Source: Episyrphus balteatus
Taxonomy: Eukaryota > Arthropoda > Insecta > Diptera > Syrphidae
Direction: 5' to 3'
Assembly: GCF_945859705.1 (NCBI RefSeq)
Contig: NC_079135.1
Coordinates: 78,500,253 to 78,564,252 of the forward strand
Length of the DNA stretch: 64,000 bases
Made by a program: the position numbers and the translations under genes. Within the stretch, counting starts at the first letter, position 1. Each line of letters starts with the position of its first letter. Under the pieces are notes generated by a model. The model was not told the DNA's origin. It made no database searches and worked only from the letters and a program-made list of their open reading frames with translations. Shown piece by piece: positions 25,697-37,809 of the stretch.

Positions 25697-25749
<53 letters not shown>

Positions 25750-25875
25750 ATTGCCGGACCCACTTTTTTGGCATTCTCCATCGTCGTAATGTCATGTAAA
25801 ATTGTTATCTCGAGTTCGATTTTTTTTACGAATCCTAAACTTGCCCTATAGTACCTATATCGCAAGTAAAAAAAA
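24930..25875. repeat. Dispersed repeat with (GACA)n tract, copy 2, abutting the Ig/FN3 gene start
   Basis: Same ordered segments as the copy at 17690-18680, including GGCAGGTACCGTTAGTTTTGG, GGCTGCAGCT, a (GACA)n run at 25699-25748, GGACCCACTTTTTTGGCATT and the terminal AGTACCTATATCGCAAGTAAA. It ends about 20 bp before the ATG of the Ig/FN3 gene, so unless there is an upstream exon the promoter and leader of that gene lie in the repeat. Confidence 0.75.
25699..25748. repeat. (GACA)n microsatellite
   Basis: About twelve uninterrupted GACA units. It produces spurious open frames rich in Ser-Val-Cys-Leu on the minus strand. Confidence 0.9.
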
Positions 25876-25895
25876 CACAATAAAACGGCACTCAA

Positions 25896-28800
25896 ATGAC
25901 GAATATTTTTTGTATGCTTTTAGTTTTAACCGTTTTAACAACTTCAATCAAATACAACGAATACGTAACAGACAAAGGAAAAAATATTTCAATACCTTGT
26001 GATGCAAATGGATCTATCATGTGGATCAAAGAGAACGGAAACAGTACTCGAGTTATACAGGTAAGTTATATTGTAGATATACCAACCTTACTTAGATTTG
26101 TTTTTTTTTTTTTTCTTAAAATCATTTTTGAGATTATGCTTTTATTGGAATTTTTCATTATGTTTCATGTGATTCTCAAAATCACTATATCGCAACACAA
26201 ACAAAAACACTAAAAGTCCAAGGGCATTTTACCATTCTCAACAAGTATACAGTCTACTTATAGTTATACTTCCGGGTTTTTAAGAAACATGCATCATTAT
26301 GTTAAAAAATATTGAACAAAGTTTATAGTCCATGTCATGGTTGAAAAGAAGTTTCAACTTTCGTATGAACTTGAACTTAAAAGTTCTAGAAAAAAGGAAA
26401 AAGTATTTGTATTACTAAAATAGTTTTTAGTTCATTAGAATTAGAGCTTTCCATTTGAATATTCATTTAAAATCAACTGTATGGTCAACGCTCAAGGGGT
26501 AGTTTTCATTGAAATACCAATATGATATCAACTGTTCAAATGCAATTGAATATATTTAAAACTACAAATAACATCTACATACATATTTATAAACTCTTTT
26601 TTAAAGAGAATAAATAAGTTGCCTCCCATAAAGCCTGATTAACTTTCATTTTTATTTATATGGAAGGGAAAAAAGAGTGTTTAAGTAATGTTTATAAACT
26701 TTTAAATCAAATTGTATTTAAAATTAAAAAAAAAAATAACTAAAAAAAAAATAATATAAATATATTTAAATCTTTTTAATGTTACCTTAAATGAAAATGC
26801 ACCACCCAATACATTTTTTAATGATGCTATACAATCTCTGGCCAGATTATTATATTTGACGAACTATATTTTTTTTTTTTCGGAAACTCTCAACTTAAAT
26901 GTATTTAAATTAAGTTTCAAAAAGTTTAAAGCTGTTTCATTAATCTGTGTTGTGTGTTGTACTATGTAAATTTTTTGTACAAAAATGAGATTATTTTTTT
27001 AAGGTCATGTGAAAGAAATGTACAAATTCTGAAAGTAGTAATATGTTCATTAAGGTGGAGCGATTTTATTTTTGTTTTTTATTTTCGAATTAGCATAGTA
27101 AAAAAAGTTGCTCTCTTAATAAACGAACAAAACTGTATATGTACTTAAAATTTTTAAATAATTTCATTTTATGGTGCAGAGAGCGTCTGAATGCTTAAAA
27201 AGAGAATTTTTTGAACTTTAAATTAAATGGGGAAAAATAAAGTTCAACATATTTTTTTTTTTTTAATTCATGTTTCACTGAGTTTGAAACATCAAAAAAA
27301 TAAGTAACTTGACTTTTTAATATATTTTTTAGAAAAAAGTCTTACGAAAAGTATGAACATCGAAATTTAAGAATTCTAGATTTTCAACTAACGCCACCTT
27401 GATTAAAATCTTAATTAAAAATGAAGTGAAACATATTTTTTAGATGATTCAAACTCAGTTAAATATAAATTTAAAAGAAAATTTATATTGAACTTTATTT
27501 TTTCCCATTTAATTTAAAGGTGAAAAGTCCCCTTTTTAAGCATTCAGAGGGCTTGAGGCACCATAAAATTAAATTATTTAAAAATTTTAAGTATACAGTT
27601 TTGTTAGTTTATGAAGAGCGCAACTTTTTATTAATATGCTAATTCGAAAATAAAAACAAAAATAAAATCGCTCCACCCTAATGTACATAGTTGTTTTTTT
27701 TTTATTTTTTAACCAAACAAACTTGATTTCAATATATGTAGTTAGCATGAAAAAATTATGAAATTCTTGTGACACTCCAAAATGGAACTTTCCTGAAAAT
27801 CAAAGCACACATACTCTAAAAATAATAATTTACTAATAAAAACGAGAAGGCAGGTTCAGGTTTCGTGCATATGAATACAGCAAATAGTTTTCACATACCT
27901 TTCAATTTTCCATTCATTTAGTGTGAAAAAGCAATTCTCGTTATGTGAATAAAAAAAGATCCAACGAATTTGTTATCGACCTTAAACCACCTCATCAGTT
28001 CATCTGAAGTCCAACCACTGTGGGTACAATTTTGGTTTATTTCTCAGGGAACGAAATCGGCTTATATTTAATAATAATAACGGAAAAATCTATTTCCCAT
28101 TCCCACAAATATCTTATCATAAATAAACTTAAAGCTCGCAAATTATAATATTAGGTGAAATTTAAGTTATAATTTATTATTTTCTTTTTATATAGACAGG
28201 TAAAATTCTAGTTCTCACAAATGTTTCGGAAGGCGATCGAGGTCTTTACATATGCCTAACATCTGTTCTAAAGGATGCTGATAACATCGAAGAAAATGAT
28301 AATTCGAAAAATGACGAAGAGCCTTCAATAAATGTTATCAACAACAATAATACTTTTATCACACCACCATCATCGAATACCTCTACTTCTACTACAATAC
28401 TATTACTTACACCTACAACGACTCCAAATTTTGAATCTACAGAAACCACACAAAATCTAGCACACATCGAAGAAGAATTTCAAGCTTATCTAAAGGCAAA
28501 TTTAAGCGTTCGCACAACTCCTGGTCCAGTTTCACAACTTTATTTCAAAGCTTCAACAATTCTGGGATTTCTCATATGGAGATTTAATAAAACTAACTCC
28601 GGTGGTTATCCGATACGAAGTTTTACATCTGAATTTCGAAACATTTCCTACAAGGGCAATGAAAATCCAAAACACGAACATGAATGGAGTCGAATGGACC
28701 CCATCAATATAGCCCCAAACGTCGTAAGTATTTAATTGGAAGATTTGACTTTTTAATCTATAGAAGAGGAGTGTTTTGTTTATGTTTTAGATTGTTCATA

Positions 28801-31800
28801 TAATGTACATAATAATAAGAAATCAAATTTTTATTGTTTCGTTGAGTTTGAACGAAAAAAAAAAACAGATTTTGTGTGTCGTTGAAATGTAGTTTGAAGA
28901 ATATACTCGTAATTAGTTAAAAATGTTTAGTTCATATAGGGTTGTTAAACTTCTTGTATTTCATAGTTGCGTTTTGTTAGTAGTGTTAGCAGCCCTTTCT
29001 AGTTATTAGAATTGAAAGAAGACTTTTCTTTAAACTTTCATTCCAAGTTTTTATTTCAGTTTTCTAGATAAGGCTTTAAAAAAAATAACACACGAAAAGG
29101 ATACTTCAAATGGAATCTGGCGATTGACATTTGCTTGAGAACTGCTTCCGAAGGGATGTCTCGACAGAGAATTACGTATAACTTACAAAAAATATTCTTT
29201 TGCAGTAGTAGTAGTTTTTTATATTATATATGAAGAACGATTAATCTCACCAGAAGGACAATAAAGTCTCTATGATACTTTTTTTTCTCATTTTTAATGC
29301 ATTAAAACAAAATGTAAGTGCAGGGTCATAAGTCCACTTACCAAATGTCCGTAATGGTCCATTGGCCCACTTAAGTGAGTCATAATTCAACAAATCAATT
29401 ATGGACTCACAACATACTCATTTTTTCTTTAAATTCAAATTCTGAATTATTGAAACTGCTTTTTTAAAAAATTGGTGGTTGAACATCTAATGAAAAATCT
29501 TTCGCAAATTGACGCGTATTTCGTTTTAAAAAATTAATCAAGTAATTAACAAAACGTCGCGAAAATTGTTCAACAAGTTTTCAAAAATTTGTGAATTTTG
29601 GCCCTTGTAAGTGGGTCGTTGATAAATCGTATGCCAACAGTCCACAAACATTTTGCATTTGACTCACAGGCCATAAATTCTCATAATCGACTATTGACCC
29701 ACTTGTGTTGGTTATAAATCAAAAAATCAAATTATGTACAATGTACATACATACAACGTAATTTGATGTTTGGATTAATAACCAACACAAGTGGGTCAAT
29801 AGTCGATTACCGGATTTTGGCCTGTGGACATTTGACCCTGCTCTGCAAATGTTAGCTTTCTGCAAAAGTGACATATTCCTATTTCTAACGATATAGACAT
29901 GCGTATACCGTTTATCCTCATATGTCATTTAATTAAAAAAAAAACATTAAAGAAAGTTGCACATTGAAAAGTGTATTAAAAACACAAATTTGTCTCTTAT
30001 TCAATCATATTTTTTATAAAAAAGTTTTAATATACAAACGTAAAAAAAAAATGAATTATGGCTGAAAAAGTAAACTCGTTTTGATTTTTTGTACATTTTT
30101 ATAACATTTTTGATATTTTAGGATTTTTTTTATATTTTTAACACTCTCAATGGTAAAGTGATTTTTCATTTGGAACATGTTGTACAATGTACATGGTTGT
30201 TAATTCAATAAAAATGAGAAAAAAAGTGCGTCTCATCTGGTAGTTCTCTTTTAAGGTAGTTCTACCAGCATATTTATAATTGGGGCTCAATAAAAATGTT
30301 AAGTTATGGGAATATAGTGTCAAACGTTACATTGTCGAATTGCAAAAAATGCGAAGAACTACATCAGTTTTTATCAATTTTAGCTCTTAAAAATTAGTAT
30401 TTAGCAAAAACGATGCACTGCTTTCTTAAAGATAAATCGTCACTGTAAGCTTGGTGCTTCTCAAAGTGCTACTGTTCAAATATCTTGAATTTTATGGACA
30501 TTGAATAATTATTATTAAATACTTTAATAAGTAATAAGTAGTCTAGCTAGTGGGGAATCCTACACTTTAAATTCGAACTTAAAGCGTATTTTTGACGTTT
30601 TTTTTAATTTAGACACTGTTGCGCTTGACACTCTAGCATGTTTACTGGGTCACAACTTCCATCGCACAGTATTGAAAAAGAAACTGGACTATAATGTAAT
30701 TCGTTTAATAATTTTAAGATTTCAGTAAACAAATATAAATTGTCTCGTTCTGAAAACCAACGGTTTTTTATATATACCTGCATTTTATTAAGGAGTGTTT
30801 TATTTTTCATCACGCGAGTCCAAGTATCAGTTTAAATTTAAGTAAAAAACAAAAGGTAACCAAACCTGAATAAGAAAAAATAATAAATAATAAAGAAAAC
30901 AAAAAAGAAAGGGGGAATACTCGTATCAGCACAAAATTTGAATTCAATCAGGTTATCTTTTTGTTTTCTAATGTCAATTACCCTAATGGTTTTGAATATC
31001 CAATAAAACCATTTATAATGACGTTTTCAGGTTCAAACTAATACAGGAGATAGCGTTGAAGAGAGCTTGATATTCACATATTTCTTAGCTAAAGTATAGA
31101 ATTTATTTTTGTTGTATTTCTTTTTTTAATAAATATTTTTGTCTGGTCCAAACATGATCGGAGCTACCAAAGTGAGTCAAGTTAAAATTAATTAATAGTA
31201 AAAAAGTATTCCTTTATCGATTCGTGCATTCTATCACATCGGAGTGATTATTATATTTATTTTTGTCTGGTCTATTCTAAACTGGATTTCATTAATCAAC
31301 CTATTTATTACAAATTATAGTCGGCAAATGTATAAAAGAAGAGAACATTATTTCATTTTAATTTTAAGTTTTTGTGCTATAGCACCTCAAATTCGCGCAA
31401 CGCAACCGACAATGGCACCGCCGGCGATGACGACGCCAGAAATGTTAAATAATGATAATGAGATATTATGTTCTTGCATTTGTGATTATGGCCACTATTC
31501 GCCTTTTCAAATTATTTTAAATCCGACAGAATTTTTGTTGGCTAATACACAAATTATGATGGTGAATCAATATAATCAGGAGGTACTAATTTTTAATTAA
31601 AAATCCTATAAATTTAATTCGAAATTTCGTCGATAAATCAACAAAACTTCCTTAAGGTAAAATGCCACGAATATCGCAACTCACAAATAGTTCTATTAAG
31701 AATTAAAACACAATAAACAATTTCAATTGCGAAAAAGAATATTATTTTGTTGGGGGAAGTTGTTCGATTCTGGTCGTAAAGTCGAATGGGTGCATGTTGG

Positions 31801-34201
31801 TGACAATCCCTGAATATATTAAACAAACAAAACCCGTCTCCAAAACTGAACATTTGATGGCACCACCCCCCCCCCCCCCACCCTTCATAAATTAAAAATA
31901 AAAATAACTGGCTATCTTTTATGTTTTTTTAATGATAGCGACTATAAGTGGAGTGTGAATAAATTGGGCCTAAAATCGGTATTGTTTCAGAAAAAAAACC
32001 ACACACAATTTGATTTCCATCTTGAAATTCCAAGTCTATCTTAGCTATTCATAATGCTGAGTATGCTTTATTAATATTATTCCTATTTGTGTTAATAAGT
32101 GGCAAATACGAATAAACACATGCTCTTTTTATAGATAATTTGATGAAGATTTGTTATCAGGACAAATGTTGAATCTTCATACAACACTTGAGTGTCCTCT
32201 TATACATACCTATAACCCCCAGTACAAAAATATAACATCTACCATCGAGGCAAATTGATACTTTACCAATTTATTCGACTATTTCAGTTGGGATTACTTG
32301 TGTTTAGTGTTGAATTTGTATGGAGACCTAGCAGTTCAAAATGGTCATAAAACCCAAAAATCCATTTCTTGCGCGCTTGAACGCATTTATATTTGCTTTT
32401 TTTATTGGCTCCTATACTATCCAAGCAACTGATTTATTATTTATATAATTTTCTATCTGTCTACGAGATAGAACAGAGATAAAATTTTAATATTCACAGT
32501 GAGGATGTTAATTTATGAATATTTGTACAATGTTATGCCATAAGATAATTTGATTCTGTTCAGTGGGGTGTATACGTAACTTTTTTTTTTTTTTTAATTC
32601 TTTTATCTGTGAATTTTCTATCTATCTTAACAAAATTTTCTGTGAATCGCTAATTTTATAATAATGCAAGAACAAATAATATAAGAAAAAAAAAAATTAC
32701 TACATGAAACGACACATTTTGCATAAAATAATATTTATTGGTTTGAATCAGTTTTAGTATAATTATCTCTTATTCAGCGACAAATGGAAGTTTATCGGCT
32801 AGAACCAAATACAACATATGAATTTCGAATATGGGCAAACAATCATTTGGGAGCCGGCGAAATAGTAACCACTAATGTAACGACTCTTTCCGAAACAAAG
32901 GAGGAGGGTAAGTCTTTTGTTAACTTAAGATAAAAGAATTGATTGAGTTTACACCTAGCATTTTTTAATGAACATTTAACAAACATCTTTATTGATGATT
33001 TTCCTTAGTCGTATGAGATTATTGAATTGATTTAACAAAGTATTCAATTCTTAAAGCATATCAAAACAGAAGAACTTAAGGGTTGATAAATATAGTGTAT
33101 TGCATGTAAATTTTGTATTTTGTAATGGGTTAGGTTGATAAACCTGACATATTCTTTTAATGCTTTCCTCTGACTTTTTCAATTATGTTCATCCTATTTT
33201 CCTGATAGTAAATAAGTGTTAGCCTTTCAAGCTTGGACACCAGGGGGGGAAATGGAACAATTACGATTAAAGTTTTGTATGGACGATTATGTTGGGAACA
33301 TTAACAGTATTAACCACAAAAAAAGCTACTTAAATCACTATGGATTTTTTTAAATAGTTAAAATTGGAGTTTTTGAAACTTATTTTTGGTAAAAAAAAAC
33401 ATACTTTCACTCAAGATAATTGTGAAGACTCAATCCTTTTTGCAAAAGAAAACTTTTTGCTTATTTTCATGAGTGTTACAATTTTGTTTTATTATACTGT
33501 CCGAGTTTTTGATTTTAATAATTCAATACAAAATACTGTAAAAATATGGTTTCTTAAAATTCAGTAGCGCATTTTGTGGTTAAAACACGATTAAAGGTTC
33601 CCAATATCCAAAATATTAAATAGAATCAAAGTTTCAGTTTTTCTTCCTATTTTTTATAAATAACGTGTTCAATAGCCTAGATTTAAAAAAGTTAGTGTTC
33701 TACCTGACCTGATCTCTTTCTACTTTCCAGTTTATTTGAATAAAAAACTATAAATAAAAATTATAAAAATTTTAAGATTTCGCGTTTAACTTTTGCTTCC
33801 AGATTTATTTTTCTAAACTATAACATAACGAAACCTGTGTTCTCTCTGTTAGGTGTAAACGATCAAACTTTCAACCAAGTGTCACTTAATTTTTTAACAC
33901 TAAAACTTTGGTTTTTGGAATTTAGTGTTAAAAACTGTTCAACACTAAAATCTATTTGAATATTATTTTCAATTTTAATTTTATCTTTTAAGATTTGATA
34001 CGCCTTATACAAGCTGACTTAGATAATTTCGATCCACGTATATGGATAGTTGCAGTCAGTATAGTACTTGGAACCCTTGTGATATTAGCAATCGGATTGT
34101 GTATAGTTTTGTCAAAAGAATACTACCAGTCATCACAAATGGGTACATCTACAACCACTACTTCTTCTACTACTAACGAGTTGGATGTTGTTATCGCTTG
34201 A
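25896..34201 (+). CDS. Single-pass membrane protein with Ig and FN3 domains (cell-adhesion type)
   Basis: Four exons join in frame: 25896-26060, 28196-28723, 32778-32907 and 33993-34201, all GT-AG, giving 343 residues. Residues 1-18 are a signal peptide. A short Ig domain has Cys35, Trp43 and the closing DRGLYIC with Cys75. Residues about 100-150 are a Thr/Ser/Asn-rich linker. An FN3 domain spans about 155-255, completed across the exon 2/3 junction by YRLEPNTTYEFRIWANNHLG. A transmembrane helix (IWIVAVSIVLGTLVILAIGL) lies near 290-312, followed by a short Ser/Thr-rich cytoplasmic tail. Several N-X-S/T sites fit an extracellular position. The layout resembles the wrapper/klingon-like Ig-FN3 proteins of flies, but I cannot name the orthologue. 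Intron 1 holds a large palindrome, intron 2 a fold-back MITE and exon-like sequence. Confidence 0.85.
27051..27681. mobile_element. Palindromic element in intron 1 of the Ig/FN3 gene
   Basis: TAAGGTGGAGCGATTTTATT at 27051 pairs with AATAAAATCGCTCCACCCTA ending at 27680. Complementarity continues through most of the 630 bp, including ATGCTTAAAAAG with a partner near 27535 and the centre around TTTCACTGAGTTTGAAACAT. No transposase. Confidence 0.8.
29320..29841. mobile_element. Fold-back MITE in intron 2 of the Ig/FN3 gene
   Basis: Outer inverted repeats GCAGGGTCATAAGTCCAC and GTGGACATTTGACCCTGC differ at three positions. Inside, 29685-29714 and 29778-29808 are near-perfect 31-bp inverted copies containing GACTATTGACCCACTTGTGT. 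The word 'GTGGGTC/GACCCAC' recurs several more times. Confidence 0.8.
31031..31099 (+). CDS. Possible alternative 3' exon of the Ig/FN3 gene
   Basis: Acceptor ACGTTTTCAG is followed by 23 codons (VQTNTGDSVEESLIFTYFLA then KV) and TAG. It is in phase with exon 2 (which ends at 28723 in phase 0). Use of this exon would truncate the FN3 domain and remove the membrane helix, giving a shorter, possibly secreted form. Support is only splice-site quality and phase. Confidence 0.3.
   Translation, partial: VQTNTGDSVEESLIFTYFLAKV
31328..31600 (+). CDS. Small secreted-protein-like frame inside intron 2 of the Ig/FN3 gene
   Basis: ATG at 31328 opens 90 codons: basic start (MYKRREHYF), a hydrophobic stretch (ILILSFCAIA) like a signal peptide, then TQPTMAPPAMTTPEM, a Cys pair in CSCICDYGHY, and a Leu/Asn-rich end. 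The middle is much richer in GC than the surrounding intron, as expected of coding sequence. A possible donor (CAGGAG/GTACTA) near 31580 could link to an in-phase segment starting about 31656 (VKCHEYRNSQIVLLRIK). No family is recognised. Could be a nested gene or an additional exon. Confidence 0.4.
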   Translation: MYKRREHYFILILSFCAIAPQIRATQPTMAPPAMTTPEMLNNDNEILCSCICDYGHYSPFQIILNPTEFLLANTQIMMVNQYNQEVLIFN

Positions 34202-35014
34202 ATTTTATTTTTTGTTTGCAGTTAAAGTTAAAAAAAAAAAAATAACAATAAAAAAAATTAATAGAAAATGCTAAACTTTATATTTTTATTTTATTTTTTT
34301 TTTTTTTGTTAACACAAAGAATGAAATGAGTGTTAAACATCAAAATGAATAATGGTTTTCAAACCTACAGGAAGCAAATATTTTATTTTTTTTTGTTGCC
34401 TAAGTGTAAATAATTAATTCATGTTAATAATATGATTTTATAGATGTATAATATATAATATTTTTCTTATGTTTGTGTTAAAGGTGTGTTTACTGTGCAA
34501 ATATTGTTTTATTAATATAATTATTATTTTTATTTTGTTCTATAATTTGTTTTTAAAAAAATATGTTACTATATTTAATTTTTGTTGTTTTTGTTTGGTG
34601 TTATTGTTATTATTGTTATTCTCAAAGTGTGTATATTATTTTAAATAAAAAACTTATAATAATTAAATTTATAAATGTCAAATAGTAAATAGCATACAAT
34701 ACAACTTTATTGCTTAAAGCTTTTAGAGAGCTTAACATAGTTTGGAAAAAAAAAAAAAATAAAAAATAAAGTTAATATAAATATGTGTACATATACATAT
34801 CGAAATATATATATATATATATAGTTATAAGGCTTAATTACTTTTAAATAGAGCACATTATATATACATAAATAAGAAACCTGTAGTCGCATAGAATATA
34901 CACTTGAACATAAATCTTCACTAATCGAATATGTGCTTCTTTTTTTTCTTTTGTTTCTTCCAATTTTTTTTATGTATGAAATTTTCACTGCATCAACGCA
35001 ATTGCGCCATCTAG
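34202..35014. other. 3' untranslated region of the Ig/FN3 gene (short form)
   Basis: Very AT-rich with AATAAA-type signals soon after the stop at 34201 (around 34240). It contains a (TA)n stretch near 34807. No other gene is seen. Confidence 0.5.
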
Positions 35015-35244
35015 CGGACTACGAGGATGGTTGGGATAGTATAGAATTGATACCAAATATAATACTAAATCCAGGATTCTGTGAGTCAGATGATCAAGAT
35101 GCACCTTATACCCGAACAATTATATTTGGTGAAGATGACGAGAGTGACGGTTATGATGACGAATCCGACGACGAACCCAGAATGGAACGTTTTAAACGAA
35201 AAGTTTCAATTTTTTTCACCGGACCCACCATCAAACGTATATGA
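35015..35244 (+). CDS. Alternative last exon of the Ig/FN3 gene (acidic cytoplasmic tail)
   Basis: After an acceptor (GCGCCATCTAG) at 35014 a frame runs DYEDGWDSIELIPNIILN, then an acidic block DDESDGYDDESDDEP, and ends KRKVSIFFTGPTIKRI. A donor inside exon 4 (CAAATGG/GTACAT, after 34142) gives the matching phase: exon 4 shortened to 33993-34142 plus this exon makes a 400-residue protein with a longer cytoplasmic tail in place of the Ser/Thr end. The frame also extends upstream to an ATG at 34972, so an independent short frame cannot be excluded. Confidence 0.5.
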
Positions 35245-36423
35245 GAGTACAAACAAATTGTAAACTATTACAGTCTTTTTTGTTCATACAACAACAAAAA
35301 TTACTATTTAATTTATTTATTATTAGCAAAATTATTATGAAAGGAAAGTGTAGTAGTTGTTGATAGAAAAACAACCAAAAAATATGTACATGATGATGAG
35401 ATGGATGCAATTGTTTTATTCTGTGATTATAAATTGTTATTTATTATTATATTGTATATTGCAAATCTATTGATAAGTTATGCAAGTAAATAGTGTAAAA
35501 TAATTATAATAAAATATAATAATAATTATAATTATTATTTAAAAAAAAACAACAAAAAAAACTAGTAAATAAAATCTTATTAACGCCACATTTAAAAAAA
35601 AAATCCAGCAGAGTTATTATGGTTTAGTGATAAAAACAAACAAAAATATAAATAAAAATAATGCACTTTGATAATATTCACTTTTAAAAATACGCTGTAC
35701 TATTAGCTATAAATAAGTTTTGATCCACAAAAGGTCAAGTGCCTGATAAAATTAATAAGAATTTTTGTATGAATTTAAATACATAGATACTTTACAATGT
35801 GAATAACATTACTTATGCATTCTAGATTTTAAAATGTGAAATTCGAATTTCCAAAAAAATCCTTATCAATCACTGTATAGTAGTTATATTACATTATTTT
35901 TTATTATTATTTTTTGATATGTAGATAATCCTTAAAATTTAAATAACTAAGTATAATGTAGCAAAGAAATGTCCAACAAAAATGAGGTTTTATAAAATCG
36001 TATGAGACAGTAGAGGGAATTTATCGGAACACTGCTATGTTTTCGCACTAACTAAATTAAAAGAGGATATCAGCCCTATTCTGCTATTCGATTCACGTGA
36101 ATCGAAAGATTTCATTCCTTAATCACGTCAAACAGACTTTGAAAAATCTCAACTTTTCGAAAGCATAGCGATGTGTCCTGTTATCTTAGAAATCCTAAGA
36201 AAAAAATTGCTTGAATATAATTTTAATCCCCATTTAAAAGCTTCTTATTTTAGACTTTCACGTGAATCCGTATGTTTTCTGTTAATTTTATTATTTTTTT
36301 ATTTGAAAGATTTTGGTTCTTCTCAGTAAATAATTTTATTTTTTTTTTTTTAATTTTTCAATAACTTTTGCCATAATTTCTTTAAGAAAATTTGAATCAA
36401 CAACTTTGTTGACTACTACATAC
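35245..36423. other. AT-rich 3' flank and repeat remnants
   Basis: Probably 3' untranslated sequence at first, with several AATAAA-like words. From 36072 a second copy of the CAGCCCTATTCTGCTATTCG repeat with the TTCACGTGAA palindrome is present (first copy at 1371). Confidence 0.5.
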
Positions 36424-36926
36424 TAGGGGTATTCACGTAAACGCGGAAAACCCATAGAAACCGTAGAATTTTCTATCGGTAGAAATGAGCTGCCAAAATT
36501 TGTATGGGTAAAATATTCTGCAAATGATAGAATTTTACCTCACAAATTTGAAGCAGAAACCGTAGAAAAAAATCTGATAAACTTTGGGTGAGTTCAATCA
36601 CCTATCGGATAAGCTATCTGGGATACCCGTATCTGGAATATCTTTTTGAACGCGATTTATGTCTTATTATTCAGATAACCACAAATAAAATATGTTAATA
36701 TTGAAAAGAGAATATAATTTTATTTGAGCAAGTTACAGGTTTTTTTATTGTTGCATCGTATTTCCAAAATTAGCTTGAATTTAATTTTGAATTGACAAAT
36801 TTTTATAAGTTTAATTTTACGTTTAACAAACAACTGTTTGTTTTCCACGTTTACGTAAGCCATTTGCGGAAATTTATATTTTTCTACAAAGTGGAAAATT
36901 CTATCGGTGCATGAATACCCTTCCTA
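36424..36926. mobile_element. MITE-like element
   Basis: TAGGGGTATTCACG at the left and TGAATACCCTTCCTA at the right form short inverted termini. Inner words also pair (ACGTAAACGCGGAAAA with TTTCCACGTTTACGT; ATTTTCTATCGGT repeated). No coding sequence. Confidence 0.6.
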
Positions 36927-37387
36927 TTGACAACACTAGGTCCTAGCGATTATAGCAAGTTATAGGAAAGCAATGGGATTGTCATCTTGTTGCACAAAAG
37001 AGGATTTTAATTTTCGGTATAGCAGATACGGTAATTTGATGGGGTTTATTATCAGCGCTGTTCCTATTCAAGTGTCTACCAAAAATAAACCGGAAAAAAT
37101 AAAACTACAATTATAGATGTTTCATCACTTATACCAAAAACATGATTCATAAAATTTTAAATGGAAACTGCGTAGATACATGTCCACTTTCTAGATTTTT
37201 TGCCATCGCTATAAATGGACTAGCTTGTAATACATATTGGTTTTAGGTAAGAGACTCTCCTTATAACCATTTCAATTTTGAGGAAAACTTTACACCTTTA
37301 TATTGTTTTTCCCTGGATTTTTTCGAGCTTTATCAACCATTTTCGTTTGAAAAAAAATTCACACGGAATTTTTTCCCCCCGGAATAA

Positions 37388-37571
37388 CATAAGCTTCACC
37401 CTAATGAAATTAAACTGATTTTTTGTTCGCACACAAAAAAAAATAATAACAACAACAACATCCACCACTGCAATAACTGCTCATCAACAAGCAGCAAAAA
37501 CAAATCATCCACCAGTGATCATGATGAGAAAAAAAAATTGTGTCGCGATGTGTTAAATGGCAATGAGCACA
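37388..37571 (+). CDS. Asn/Ser-rich exon-like segment, unknown
   Basis: A 63-codon open stretch without a Met: LHPNEIKLIFCSHTKK, an Asn run, HHCNNCSSTSSKNKSST, then KKKLCRDVLNGNEH, ending at a candidate donor CACA/GTGAGT. The homopolymer-rich style is common in fly proteins. A segment at 43117-43292 has a compatible phase (see findings). Could also be a leader remnant of the retrotransposon that follows. Confidence 0.3.
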
Positions 37572-37809
37572 GTGAGTAATCCTTTCTTTTTCCCTCCCCT
37601 TTCTTCTTTCACAATTAGTTTTTTTATAATAGCTGTGGTATTGTGAGTGGAAACTCTTCTTGCAGTACCAGAGTTGTTGTAAATCTGACTCGGATATATT
37701 GTTGATTTTTTTTACTGAATAGCCAACAGGGGCGGATCAGCTCAAATTGTCACTTAGGCATAACACTAGTGACAATTTGTTTTTGTGAAGTTTTAATTGG
37801 GATTTAGTA

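Noticed and set aside
25665..25895. Minus-strand frame rich in Ser-Val-Cys-Leu
   Set aside because: Translation of the (GACA)n tract.
28246..28467. Minus-strand frame opposite exon 2 of the Ig/FN3 gene
   Set aside because: Antisense shadow of a real exon; Val/Ser bias reflects the Thr/Asn-rich linker on the other strand.
30604..30813. 70-codon minus-strand frame ending CQAQQCLN
   Set aside because: Some protein-like character, but no splice partner, family or conserved motif; left out as unsupported.
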